In this document: piece by piece, positions 26,967-34,302 of the stretch
Numbering within the stretch: position 1 is the stretch's first letter
How the letters are laid out: each line of letters opens with the position of its first letter
DNA from: a virus
Virus record (IMG/VR): IMGVR_UViG_3300006176_000008
Span: 1 to 34,302 of that record
Strand: one strand, 5' to 3'
DNA: 34,302 nucleotides
The notes under the pieces: generated by a model
The model's input: the letters and a program-made list of their open reading frames with translations, nothing else
Database searches by the model: none
Told to the model about the DNA's origin: nothing
Made by a program: the position numbers and the translations under genes

Positions 26967-27572
26967 ATGGCTATTGTTGTGTCCATAAATAAGAAACTCA
27001 ATCTGGCAGTTCCTCTGGAAACAGATATGGGTAAAGTTTGGGTTCATTCTGTTCCTTTATCAAAGGAGGTATTCGAGGCGAACTATCTAATCCTAACCAA
27101 AACACTATCAGCCATTTATGTAAATGGTCTTGGACCAGCTATGGCTCCACGTGTCGCTGCCATGATGCTAAAAGATACCGCCAAAGAAATGGAAATCGAT
27201 GAGGTGGTTCAAAACAATTTAATCCAAGAAATTTATCGTCTTTCCAACGTCCTGTTGCCTCAACCCACTGGGGGATGGCAAACGGTGCCGTTTGCTGAGG
27301 CAAAGATGAAAAAGATGGTTGATGAGGAATCATTGGCGGAGGCGGAAAATGCCCTCGTTTATTTTATTGTGGCCTCGGCGGTACATATCAAGAAGGAACT
27401 GCCGATGGCATACCAAGGTTTGAAGCAAATTTGGAGCGCGCAAATTACACCATTGAACGTTACGGCATTCAGCAATTCTTTAGCGACCTTGACTGGGGAA
27501 GGGAATACTGGAGAGAAGCCTCTGGAGACCCCCAAGGTAATGGTTCCGAAAGTATCATCTGTACCATCTTAA
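26967..27572 (+). CDS. Tail assembly chaperone, gpG-like (201 aa)
   Basis: A helical protein (about residues 1-170) that in size and place, directly after the tube and before the tape measure, matches gpG-type tail chaperones, which hold the tape measure protein before tube assembly. GGGAGG lies six bases before ATG 26967. A second open frame in the -1 register (T frame) overlaps the last 80 codons and ends exactly at the tape-measure start, so a small part of translation is expected to shift and make a GT fusion. Confidence 0.78.
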   Translation: MAIVVSINKKLNLAVPLETDMGKVWVHSVPLSKEVFEANYLILTKTLSAIYVNGLGPAMAPRVAAMMLKDTAKEMEIDEVVQNNLIQEIYRLSNVLLPQPTGGWQTVPFAEAKMKKMVDEESLAEAENALVYFIVASAVHIKKELPMAYQGLKQIWSAQITPLNVTAFSNSLATLTGEGNTGEKPLETPKVMVPKVSSVPS

Positions 27573-27685
27573 CATGGGCATCAGGAGAAGGATTCGAGGA
27601 GTTTTATTCTCAGGTAGGTAACAGAAGGTACTCGTCTGCGTTGGAATGGCGTCAGCGCCACATAATTAATCTCTGGAGAACATGA
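27530..27685 (+). CDS. T frame of the tail assembly chaperone (-1 frameshift extension, 50 aa)
   Basis: From 27326 to 27685 the -1 register relative to the G gene is open. It has no start codon with a ribosome binding site. It encodes TILTWASGEGFEEFYSQVGN, then RRYSSALEWRQRHIINLWRT, the kind of sequence at the end of phage T extensions (WxxGxGFEEFY...RxxxALEW). The C-run at 27529-27533 (ACC CCC AAG in the G frame) is the best slip site, because Pro-tRNA can re-pair with CCC in the -1 frame. Its stop overlaps the tape-measure start as ATGA. The fusion would be about 239 residues; the slip itself is inferred. Confidence 0.6.
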   Translation, partial: PQGNGSESIICTILTWASGEGFEEFYSQVGNRRYSSALEWRQRHIINLWRT

Positions 27686-29715
27686 TGGCTGAGGGTGATG
27701 GCGCTGCCCAAGTATTCAAAGAAGTTAAAATCTCCTTTGATGAGTTTGCGGCATCTTTCAACCAATACGCTGATAAGTTAAAAGAGACCGAAGGCGTTTG
27801 GCGCGCAAAAATGGATATTTGGAAGAATATGTCTGGCGGAATGAGCCAGATGGAATCTTCCGTAGCCAAGTTACGAACTTCCACTAAAGGGTGGGCAGGA
27901 GAACTTGAGAACGTTGCCAAAAATTTAACCTCTATTAGTGGTAATTGGCAGAATTTACAAAAGCTTATGAGGACTGGATCTTCCGCTCTATATAAGACCG
28001 GCAGTTCGATGGTGGCTGGAGAGGAAGTTGGCGCTCTAGCTATGGCTGCGGGAACTGCTGCCAAAGCATTTGGAGTTGCTGGATTTGCAGTTGTTGGGCT
28101 TGCAACTGCTGCCGTTGCTGCTGCAACTGGTCTTTTAGCATTGGCTAGAGAAGGAGCAGGTCGAGGACGACGTGCTGCGGGCTTTGGCGCTAATATTGGC
28201 TCAATGACTGCCAATGAAACATGGTTAGATCGTTGGGTTAATCCTGACGCTGCTATGGCTGCTGCGGCTCAGGGTCGATACGATATCACGTCACCCCAGT
28301 ATGTTGCGATGCGTGCTGGGCTTGGAATGAAAGGGAGTTTTGAGGGTCGAGAAACTGGCGCTCTATCGAGGGAAATGATCCAAAGAGCCGCTGCCCAGAT
28401 GCATCAAGGCTCCGATCGAACTGCTTTGTCCATAGCTCATGCGAGAGGACTTGGTAGTCTATTCTCAGATGAGGAGTTAATTAAACTTCGGAATGCTGAT
28501 GAGAAACAATTGGCAGCTTATATCAAGGAAGCAGAAAGCAGGAAAAGTCAGTATGATTTAACTAAGGATCAAATTGAAAAGGAAGAAGCACTTATCCATG
28601 CAATGCAGAGCCTTGAAACAACCTTCATTACCGAACTACAAAAATTGAGCGCGGATTTCTTACCTTTACTTACGCGCGTGGCTGAGGGACTGGAGAAACT
28701 TGTTGCTGCTATCGACGGATGGATACCAAAGGTAAAGGACTGGTTACATGCTCCAGCCTTCCCTGAGGATGAAGGTGACGGTAAAGGTGATGGAAAAGAT
28801 GACAGTACGTTTGGGGATCCATTAGGTAAAGCTTGGGAATGGCTCAAGAAACATGCGGGAGACCTTTCTCCTGTAAGCTCTGCTCAAGCAGGCGAGCTTC
28901 CTCAAGGTACTGCTGGAAATCCAATCATTGTCAATGATAAGATATTGACGGACCTTCTTAACCAACAAAAACTTGACGCTGCTGGAGATATAACGACGGC
29001 AGCTTTAGGTGGACTTTCGGGTGGAACTTCCCGAGCCTCTGTTGGCGTGCATACAGGAGGTCGTGGGGGAGGGGGCGGTGGCAACGCCGAGAAGATTGGT
29101 CCCATTGATCTTGGTGATCCAGAAGCAAAAGTTGGATCTTATCCCGATGCTATGCGGGTGATGATGAAGGCGGGTCTTACGCGAAATGAGGCTGCTGGAC
29201 TTGCAGGTGAGTTTACTGCCGAAACGCAACTTGGAACCATGTTTGGAGGTAAAGTTCTAGGTGTAGGTACTGGAGACTCTGGTGCAGCATCAGGTATGGC
29301 TCAATGGCATTCAGATCGTTGGAATAGACAAGTTGCTTGGGCGAAGTCTCAGGGACTTGATCCAGCCAAACCTTCTACTCAATATAAGATGGCAGCCCAT
29401 GAGTACATAACTGAATGGCGCAAGAAACTTGGAGCAAGGATTAATGCTGCAACGACACCTGAGGGCATTGAAGCAGCTACCGAGCCCTTTGAGGGAAGTG
29501 CTTATGGCCCAGGTCGAGGTGCAGCCGTTAGTGGAACAAGGAGAGCTTTAAGAGAAGGAGCCACAGGTCCTCAAAGCATGAATGACCTGAATATGTATCA
29601 AGGTGCTCATCCCTCCCACTTTGTCAAGCTGAATGTGAACAATCAGGCTGGGGCCAATGTCATAGTGCAGGGTGGAATGTTAGGTGCTGGATCTGGTCAA
29701 TATCAAGTCGCATAG
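27682..29715 (+). CDS. Tape measure protein with C-terminal tail-lysozyme domain (677 aa)
   Basis: The N-terminal part (about residues 1-110) is helical and polar. A hydrophobic Ala/Gly-rich segment (about 113-152) resembles the membrane-insertion part of tape measures. Residues about 475-640 form a phage tail lysozyme-type domain (VMMKAGLTRNEAAGLAGEF, SGMAQWHSDRWNRQV, AAHEYITEWRKKLGARINA), which would degrade peptidoglycan during injection. At about 1.5 angstrom per residue the length would suit a tail of about 100 nm. GGAG lies three bases before the first and six before the second of two ATG codons, so 27685 is also possible. Confidence 0.85.
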   Translation: MMAEGDGAAQVFKEVKISFDEFAASFNQYADKLKETEGVWRAKMDIWKNMSGGMSQMESSVAKLRTSTKGWAGELENVAKNLTSISGNWQNLQKLMRTGSSALYKTGSSMVAGEEVGALAMAAGTAAKAFGVAGFAVVGLATAAVAAATGLLALAREGAGRGRRAAGFGANIGSMTANETWLDRWVNPDAAMAAAAQGRYDITSPQYVAMRAGLGMKGSFEGRETGALSREMIQRAAAQMHQGSDRTALSIAHARGLGSLFSDEELIKLRNADEKQLAAYIKEAESRKSQYDLTKDQIEKEEALIHAMQSLETTFITELQKLSADFLPLLTRVAEGLEKLVAAIDGWIPKVKDWLHAPAFPEDEGDGKGDGKDDSTFGDPLGKAWEWLKKHAGDLSPVSSAQAGELPQGTAGNPIIVNDKILTDLLNQQKLDAAGDITTAALGGLSGGTSRASVGVHTGGRGGGGGGNAEKIGPIDLGDPEAKVGSYPDAMRVMMKAGLTRNEAAGLAGEFTAETQLGTMFGGKVLGVGTGDSGAASGMAQWHSDRWNRQVAWAKSQGLDPAKPSTQYKMAAHEYITEWRKKLGARINAATTPEGIEAATEPFEGSAYGPGRGAAVSGTRRALREGATGPQSMNDLNMYQGAHPSHFVKLNVNNQAGANVIVQGGMLGAGSGQYQVA

Positions 29716-29724
29716 GAGAATGAC

Positions 29725-29943
29725 ATGGCAGTAATTACCACACAACAACGAATGATCCTGAATAGATTGAGAGCAGGACCTCTTCATTTGCCCCCTGGTG
29801 TGGTCAGTGATGCAGGGCCGTTTGGAGGTGCACCTGGAGTAGCAAAAGGAACGACTTGGTCAGGACCTGTTGGAGTTAAAGTTCCTATATTAAATAGAAC
29901 TCCACGATCTGTTCGTATTCCAGTTAGGATCAAGTTTGGGTAA
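29725..29943 (+). CDS. Small basic hypothetical tail protein (72 aa)
   Basis: A small Pro/Gly-rich basic protein (PGVVSDAGPFGGAPG, ending SVRIPVRIKFG). I do not recognise it. AGGAG lies six bases before ATG 29725 and the stop overlaps the next start (TAATG). Being between tape measure and hub it may be a tail-tip accessory. Confidence 0.6.
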   Translation: MAVITTQQRMILNRLRAGPLHLPPGVVSDAGPFGGAPGVAKGTTWSGPVGVKVPILNRTPRSVRIPVRIKFG

Positions 29944-31469
29944 TGAGGTATTACGCCATTAAAATATCGGCGGGTTCATCTACTGGTAACGCTGGTAATA
30001 CCAGTGGTTCAGCAGGATTGCCTGTGGCTTCAAATGGTCGGGTAGCTGGTCCTGTTTTAGCTCAACTGGCTGCTGCTAAGAAAAAACGCCTTGGATTCCG
30101 AGTTGTTGATCCTAATGATATTCCACCATTACCTTCACAAAGGGATTATGTTGCTGCAAATCCGCAGCCGTTTATATATGGTGGAATGGATCCCGAAATT
30201 GTTGCTCGTAGTAACCCTGATTTTCATCAACCCAATGTTCCAGCTACAGTTCAACCCCCTTCAACGACTGTAGCAGCTCCAGTTGGTGGATCAGGAGTTG
30301 CGACAACAACCGCATCAGGAACAGGAACCGGTTCAACTAGTGGAACTAGCGGAACTGGAACTGGAGCCAGTAGCGCAACTCAAGGGTCTCAAGGAGCCCA
30401 ATTCATTTCAGTTGTGAATGGTCAAAATGATCCAGGAGCCCTGGATATTGAATTTGATATCAGTCTTCCGATTGGTGACTCTGGAGCTCCAAATACTGGT
30501 TGGTTAAAAATACGAGGTATTCCATTCAGCATGGTTACTCAATCTTCCCAATTTAACCATTGCAAATTGCAAATGTGGGCTGGTTATACAAATGGATTAC
30601 CTTTAGCCAATCTTCAAGTCCCCCATCAGGGATTGATACTGGACGGTGAAATTTTTCCCGCTCTAGGTAACTGGATTTATAACGATCTATCTCTAGAATT
30701 TTTCGTCGTCCCAGGCTCTGCTGGGGGAGTGGGCGGACCAACTAATCCCAAGAACATTGTCCATAATGTTCCGGCAAATCAACCCTTTGCTACAGCCATT
30801 AAGAATACGCTCCAGACAGCGTTTCCACAATCCACAATCAATGTTGATATAAGCCAGAATATTAAGTTAGCCTATAATGATTATGGATTTTATCAGAGCA
30901 TAGAACAATATTCCTCTTATCTAAAGTCCTTGAGCCATGATCTATTGGGAACTCCGCAAAGCACAGGATATCAAGGAGTACGGATTTATACTCAAGGAAA
31001 TACCATATCAGTTAAGGATGATAGCACAGGGGCGGGTGGTCCTATTGCTCTCCAGTATACAGACTTTGTTGGTCAACCCACATGGATTAGTGCGAATAAG
31101 ATTTCCATTAAAACATTGTTGCGAGGAGATATAAGCCCACCATCCGGCGGTACGGTTCAAGTAACACTTCCAGCTAATACATTGGCAACGGTCAGTAGCC
31201 CTGATCAAGCTAAGATTGGTCAAAATAACAATATCCTAACATTCCAAGGATCTTGGACTGTGACGGCTGTTCGTCACATAGGGAAATTTCGATCCCCTTC
31301 TATGGACTCTTGGGTTACGATCATTGAAGCGGTTCCAGGATCTGGAGGCGGCGGAGGAACGAATACTAGTGATGCTCCAGGAGGACCTGCCAACGATAGT
31401 GGTAATCAAACATTTAACCCACCTTCTGGTGCTGCTCCAGGATCGAGCGGTGGAATTGGGCGTGCATAA
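29943..31469 (+). CDS. Probable baseplate hub protein (508 aa)
   Basis: The N-terminal 150 residues are low-complexity, Ser/Thr/Gly-rich with a TSGTSGTGTGASS stretch. From about residue 160 a beta-rich domain is found (IEFDISLPIGDSGAPNTGWL, KIRGIPFSMVTQSSQFNHCK, LQMWAGYTNGLPL) and then a helical-beta part (FATAIKNTLQTAFPQSTINV, VRIYTQGNTISVKD) followed by GSWTVTAVRHIGKFRSPSMD. This arrangement is typical of gp27/VgrG-like hub proteins of minimal contractile tails. The C-terminus is Gly/Pro-rich again. TAATG overlap with the previous gene. Role inferred from place and shape. Confidence 0.68.
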   Translation: MRYYAIKISAGSSTGNAGNTSGSAGLPVASNGRVAGPVLAQLAAAKKKRLGFRVVDPNDIPPLPSQRDYVAANPQPFIYGGMDPEIVARSNPDFHQPNVPATVQPPSTTVAAPVGGSGVATTTASGTGTGSTSGTSGTGTGASSATQGSQGAQFISVVNGQNDPGALDIEFDISLPIGDSGAPNTGWLKIRGIPFSMVTQSSQFNHCKLQMWAGYTNGLPLANLQVPHQGLILDGEIFPALGNWIYNDLSLEFFVVPGSAGGVGGPTNPKNIVHNVPANQPFATAIKNTLQTAFPQSTINVDISQNIKLAYNDYGFYQSIEQYSSYLKSLSHDLLGTPQSTGYQGVRIYTQGNTISVKDDSTGAGGPIALQYTDFVGQPTWISANKISIKTLLRGDISPPSGGTVQVTLPANTLATVSSPDQAKIGQNNNILTFQGSWTVTAVRHIGKFRSPSMDSWVTIIEAVPGSGGGGGTNTSDAPGGPANDSGNQTFNPPSGAAPGSSGGIGRA

Positions 31470-32255
31470 ATGTCCCTGACCCAACAACAACTCACGTTCC
31501 AAATCTCACCGATTACTTTGACAGGTGGGATTGCAAGCACTATTACGGGTGGATTACTGCCTCTTATAGCGTTAACAAATCCAAATGCCTTTTCCCAAAA
31601 TCTGCTAACAGGCAATTCTGATTTTCAATTGGAAGATGCTTTCGGTATATTCTCCCCTGTAGCTGGTGGAACTCTGGTTGAACAACAACCTGCAGAATAT
31701 CCTTTTGCCAATTTATCAGTAGCCGCCAACGCTATCATCAGGAATCCGATTAACGTTTCCCTGATCATGATTACACCCATGAAACAACAATCGGCATGGT
31801 CAGTCAAACTTCAGACTATGCAGGCGCTTAAAGCAACCCTAGACGCCCACAATAACGCTGGGGGGACATATACGGTTTACACTCCCGCTTATACTTATAC
31901 CAACATGCTTATGGTTAACTTAACCGATGTTTCTGGTCCCGGTTCCCCCATTCCGCAGAATGCATGGAAATGGGATTTCACACGACCTTTGGTCTCATTG
32001 GAAGACGCATCAGGAGCATTGAGTAACCTTATGAACCAGATCAACTCAGGAGTTCCATCAAGCGGTGATACGACAAGTGTGCCAACAGCAGCAGGTAATC
32101 CACCCAGCACAACGAATACTGGACCAGGAGCCGGAGCTTCATCGCCTATGATCAGTCAGACTCCGTTTACCACAACATCAGGTCCCACCAGCATTGCTAC
32201 GTTTGATCCTATAACCAATCAACCCACTGTTGGAGGTGTTGGTACGTTCCAATGA
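31470..32255 (+). CDS. Baseplate/tail protein of unknown detailed function (261 aa)
   Basis: The central part (about residues 70-190) contains NPINVSLIMITPMKQQSAWS, LKATLDAHNNAGGTYTVYTP and WDFTRPLVSLEDASGALSN, a pattern I associate with a conserved tail protein lying between hub and plug genes in myophages of this type. The C-terminus is a Ser/Thr/Pro-rich flexible tail. It starts immediately after the hub stop and ends as ATGA with the plug gene. The exact role is not known to me. Confidence 0.65.
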   Translation: MSLTQQQLTFQISPITLTGGIASTITGGLLPLIALTNPNAFSQNLLTGNSDFQLEDAFGIFSPVAGGTLVEQQPAEYPFANLSVAANAIIRNPINVSLIMITPMKQQSAWSVKLQTMQALKATLDAHNNAGGTYTVYTPAYTYTNMLMVNLTDVSGPGSPIPQNAWKWDFTRPLVSLEDASGALSNLMNQINSGVPSSGDTTSVPTAAGNPPSTTNTGPGAGASSPMISQTPFTTTSGPTSIATFDPITNQPTVGGVGTFQ

Positions 32256-32740
32256 CAACTTATTACCAATTTATTCCCTCCAGAGTGAGTGCTCCAGTAT
32301 TCACTCCCACTTTGGATGGTAACCAATACACCGTTAGTGTTACTTGGAATACATCGGCTCGTCGGTATTATATCAATGTGATCACGATGAGTGGTATATT
32401 AATTGCCTCTGTTCCTTTGATTGAAAGTCCAGCATCTATGGCTGTATCGAATGCGATATGGGATCCGCAAAATATGCGGGTTGTGTTAACGACAGTAAAT
32501 CCACATCCATTTATAATTGGTGCTCCAGCAAAAGCATTCATTAACGGTATGAGCCCAGATAATTATAATGGATCAGGATTTATATTACCTCTTAGTAAAA
32601 CCGAGCTTTGTTATCCTCTTCCCTCAGACCCTGGTAGTATTACAACTTTGGGAGTTGTTGATTACCTTATCAATTTGGTTGCTCCATATTTTCAGTCAAC
32701 CTTGGTATTTAGGAATATGATGTTTGAGGTATCGCCCTAA
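32252..32740 (+). CDS. Baseplate plug protein, Pam3 gp18-like (162 aa)
   Basis: The N-terminal 90 residues follow the pattern of the phage plug domain known from cyanophage Pam3 (FIPSRVSAPVFTPTLDGNQY, TVSVTWNTSARRYYINVITM, SGILIASVPLI). This domain closes the tube at the baseplate. The C-terminal part is unassigned. ATGA overlap on the left and TAATG on the right show tight coupling with the hub-spike genes. Confidence 0.65.
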   Translation: MTTYYQFIPSRVSAPVFTPTLDGNQYTVSVTWNTSARRYYINVITMSGILIASVPLIESPASMAVSNAIWDPQNMRVVLTTVNPHPFIIGAPAKAFINGMSPDNYNGSGFILPLSKTELCYPLPSDPGSITTLGVVDYLINLVAPYFQSTLVFRNMMFEVSP

Positions 32741-33663
32741 TGGATGAAACTCAAAAGATTAGTTTTACCAATAATGTCACCGCGTTTGTGAAAACGCAGG
32801 CGCAGAACCATGACCATATTCAACCAAAGAAGATGCCTTGCCACGTTTCGGCGATTAAAGAAAACGATATGATCGAATTAACCTTTGACGTAACAGGTCC
32901 ATATACTTTACCCAAGATTATTGTTCCACAAAGCTTCTCCAAGTATCACAGGGAACCCACGCAAATCGGTGACCCAGGTTTTGTGGTTATGGGTGATTTC
33001 TCTTTGGCAGGACCCAGTGCTGCTGGCTCAAATGGTGCTGCTCCAGTAGCCTCTTTGCATATTAGGGGCAATCTTGCAAACGGAGTATTTCAACCCATCA
33101 GCAATACAAAATGGCCGAAAAAAGATCCCAACATGTTCCTCGTGACTGGGGGTCCAAGTGGCCATACCACTCAATCGGCAGACACGAAAACGTCCCAGGT
33201 AATTGATGCCTTAAACAATATCCTTCATACATCTTCCTCTAGTATTATCCATCAAGCTGAACAAGCCATAGCTCATATTGCTGGGCAAACCCTGACCAAT
33301 GCTGCCAGTCAAATTAACCACGTTGCCCAGAATTTTTCTTTTGGAGCACCAAGCACAGCCATTGCCATAACGGCTGCAGGTTCTGATATTCCAACTATTC
33401 CAACTCCAGTGGAAAAGACTGTAGTTCAGATTATCGGGGATTTACATGCGACTGGCATGATAACGACTCCATTAGGATCAGTCGGACCTGGGGGATCAGC
33501 GGGACCACAAGGTCCAGCGGGGCCTCAAGGACCACCTGGCGCTCCTATACAAGGTACTTTACCTCAGATCGTGACTGGAGCGAAAGGTGGTAATACGGCC
33601 TTGGCTTCATTATTAACCGCCTTACATAATATGGGTCTAATCACGGATAATACAACGGCATGA
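32740..33663 (+). CDS. Baseplate central spike protein, gp138-like, with collagen-like stretch (307 aa)
   Basis: The first 95 residues form an OB-fold-like domain as in phi92 gp138 spikes (MPCHVSAIKENDMIELTFDV, GPYTLPKIIVPQSF, QIGDPGFVVMGDFSL). The middle is helical-repetitive with an amphipathic region (about 155-200). At about residues 248-272 there is a collagen-like GXY run (GPGGSAGPQGPAGPQGPPG). The C-terminus may form a small tip. The trimeric spike pierces the outer membrane. TAATG overlap at the start and ATGA at the end. Confidence 0.75.
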   Translation: MDETQKISFTNNVTAFVKTQAQNHDHIQPKKMPCHVSAIKENDMIELTFDVTGPYTLPKIIVPQSFSKYHREPTQIGDPGFVVMGDFSLAGPSAAGSNGAAPVASLHIRGNLANGVFQPISNTKWPKKDPNMFLVTGGPSGHTTQSADTKTSQVIDALNNILHTSSSSIIHQAEQAIAHIAGQTLTNAASQINHVAQNFSFGAPSTAIAITAAGSDIPTIPTPVEKTVVQIIGDLHATGMITTPLGSVGPGGSAGPQGPAGPQGPPGAPIQGTLPQIVTGAKGGNTALASLLTALHNMGLITDNTTA

Positions 33664-34034
33664 GAACGTATGGTCGTATAGTTCCTGATCCACTTTACCC
33701 CGACGTAAAGCAATGGGTTGAAGTGGAAACAGATGAGAATGGGTTTGATGACATGGTCTGGTTGACCACTGTCATTCAAACCATTAAACTTAATTTGGGA
33801 GAAAGTCCCTTCTATGCGAATTATGGAATACCTGCTCATGCGTCGGTTATGTCACAGATTGCTCCTGATTCCTATATGTCAAGAATCCAACAACAATTTG
33901 CCCAATACTTTTTATCCTTAATTATTTCAAGACAGCCCAATGCTTTGGATGAACGTGGAATTCCTTCTCCATGCTATTTAGTATCCTGTATAACTAAATA
34001 TGGTGCATTTCTCTCGGCTAAGGTTCCCTATTAG
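33660..34034 (+). CDS. Baseplate wedge protein, gp25/LysM-associated type (124 aa)
   Basis: Residues about 30-95 match the gp25/W-like pattern: WLTTVIQTIKLNLGESPFYA, NYGIPAHASVMSQI, then SRIQQQFAQYFLSLIISRQP. These proteins build the wedge and sheath-start platform of contractile tails, and the gene precedes a J-like wedge gene as expected. The start overlaps the previous stop as ATGA. The gene ends before a possible promoter at 34038-34066. Confidence 0.8.
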   Translation: MRTYGRIVPDPLYPDVKQWVEVETDENGFDDMVWLTTVIQTIKLNLGESPFYANYGIPAHASVMSQIAPDSYMSRIQQQFAQYFLSLIISRQPNALDERGIPSPCYLVSCITKYGAFLSAKVPY

Positions 34035-34037
34035 TTC

Positions 34038-34066
34038 TTGCGTATGCGTCTCGATCATGTTAGAAT
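34038..34066 (+). promoter_or_regulatory. Possible promoter before the last gene
   Basis: TTGCGT (34038-34043) and TAGAAT (34061-34066, five of six) are 17 nt apart, with TG one base before the -10 (ATGT-TAGAAT), giving an extended -10. The -35 matches at only three positions. It would start a transcript just before the gene at 34088. It may be incidental in an operon that needs no internal promoter. Confidence 0.35.
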
Positions 34067-34087
34067 AAGGCTTATAGGAAGTATGTA

Positions 34088-34302
34088 ATGGCTCAGTTGC
34101 CAATTATAATGGGTCCGTCAGGCCCAATACCGACACCCCCAGCAACACTGAGGCAGCAATTGCTTACCTTAGTGGCATCAACTAATCAGGGATATACAGC
34201 CAATCTTCCCTCTTCTCTGATTGAGGATATATCGTCAACGGATGTTGGTGCATTAATTATATCCAACCAATTCTTTATTGACCTTATCAATTCAGTTTCT
34301 CC
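34088..34302 (+). CDS. Baseplate J-like wedge protein, N-terminal fragment
   Basis: Only the first 71 codons are present; the window ends in the gene. The N-terminus has PTPPATLRQQLLTLVASTNQ, GYTANLPSSLIEDISSTDVG and ALIISNQFFIDLINSVS, a pattern typical for the start of baseplate J/Mu gp47-like wedge proteins. AGGA lies eight bases before ATG 34088. Together with the gp25-like gene it forms the baseplate wedge. Confidence 0.8.
   Translation, partial: MAQLPIIMGPSGPIPTPPATLRQQLLTLVASTNQGYTANLPSSLIEDISSTDVGALIISNQFFIDLINSVS

Overview
The window is part of a tailed bacteriophage (or prophage) genome with a contractile tail. No rRNA, tRNA, CRISPR array, integrase or transposase was seen. The right two thirds hold an ordered myophage structural module: terminase, portal, protease/scaffold, capsid, neck, sheath, tube, tail chaperones, tape measure, hub, plug, spike, gp25-like wedge and a J-like wedge that runs off the end. 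The window is therefore a fragment of a larger genome. The host is probably an alphaproteobacterium. The evidence is indirect: a host-type PEP-CTERM surface protein is carried in the left arm, and the DUF1073 portal / DUF2184 capsid / DUF3383 sheath / DUF3277 tube set resembles phages of that group.

Layout. Positions 1-354 are non-coding with imperfect repeats. One small minus gene (355-591) has its own promoter and terminator, followed by 520 non-coding bases rich in dyads. Positions 1116-2478 are a visibly GC-richer plus-strand islet of four small genes bounded by terminators. Positions 2689-6776 are a dense minus-strand run of about 13 small genes. Many overlap by ATGA or GTGA, many carry Cys pairs, and most are of unknown function. 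Positions 6950-7597 encode the PEP-CTERM protein, with its own promoter-like and dyad sequences. Positions 7694-12038 are minus-strand early genes: a winged-helix-like protein, a PD-(D/E)XK nuclease, a Zn-binding protein paralogous to the one at 5950-6609, an HTH regulator and an SNF2-type helicase. They are served by sigma70-like promoters that share a TGC extended -10. Transcription diverges at about 12.1 kb. From 12185 to the end everything is on the plus strand and forms the late packaging/morphogenesis operon.

How it works together. The small and large terminase subunits package DNA through the DUF1073 portal. A single ORF joins a Nudix domain, a DUF2213 head protease and a Lys/Asp-rich scaffold; the scaffold appears also to start separately from an internal Shine-Dalgarno and ATG, as in lambda C/Nu3. 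The DUF2184 protein builds the shell. Several Ig-like proteins encoded between terminase and portal may decorate the particle. DUF3383 sheath and DUF3277 tube form the tail. A G/GT-type chaperone pair (probable -1 frameshift) precedes a tape-measure protein with a tail-lysozyme domain. The baseplate has a Pam3-like plug, a gp138-like spike with a collagen-like stalk, and gp25- and J-like wedges.

Most noteworthy are the phage-borne PEP-CTERM/exosortase substrate, the Nudix-protease-scaffold fusion with nested scaffold start, the hidden T frame of the tail chaperone, the shared early promoters (one apparently making a leaderless mRNA), and a Cys-rich gene overlapping the nuclease gene out of frame.
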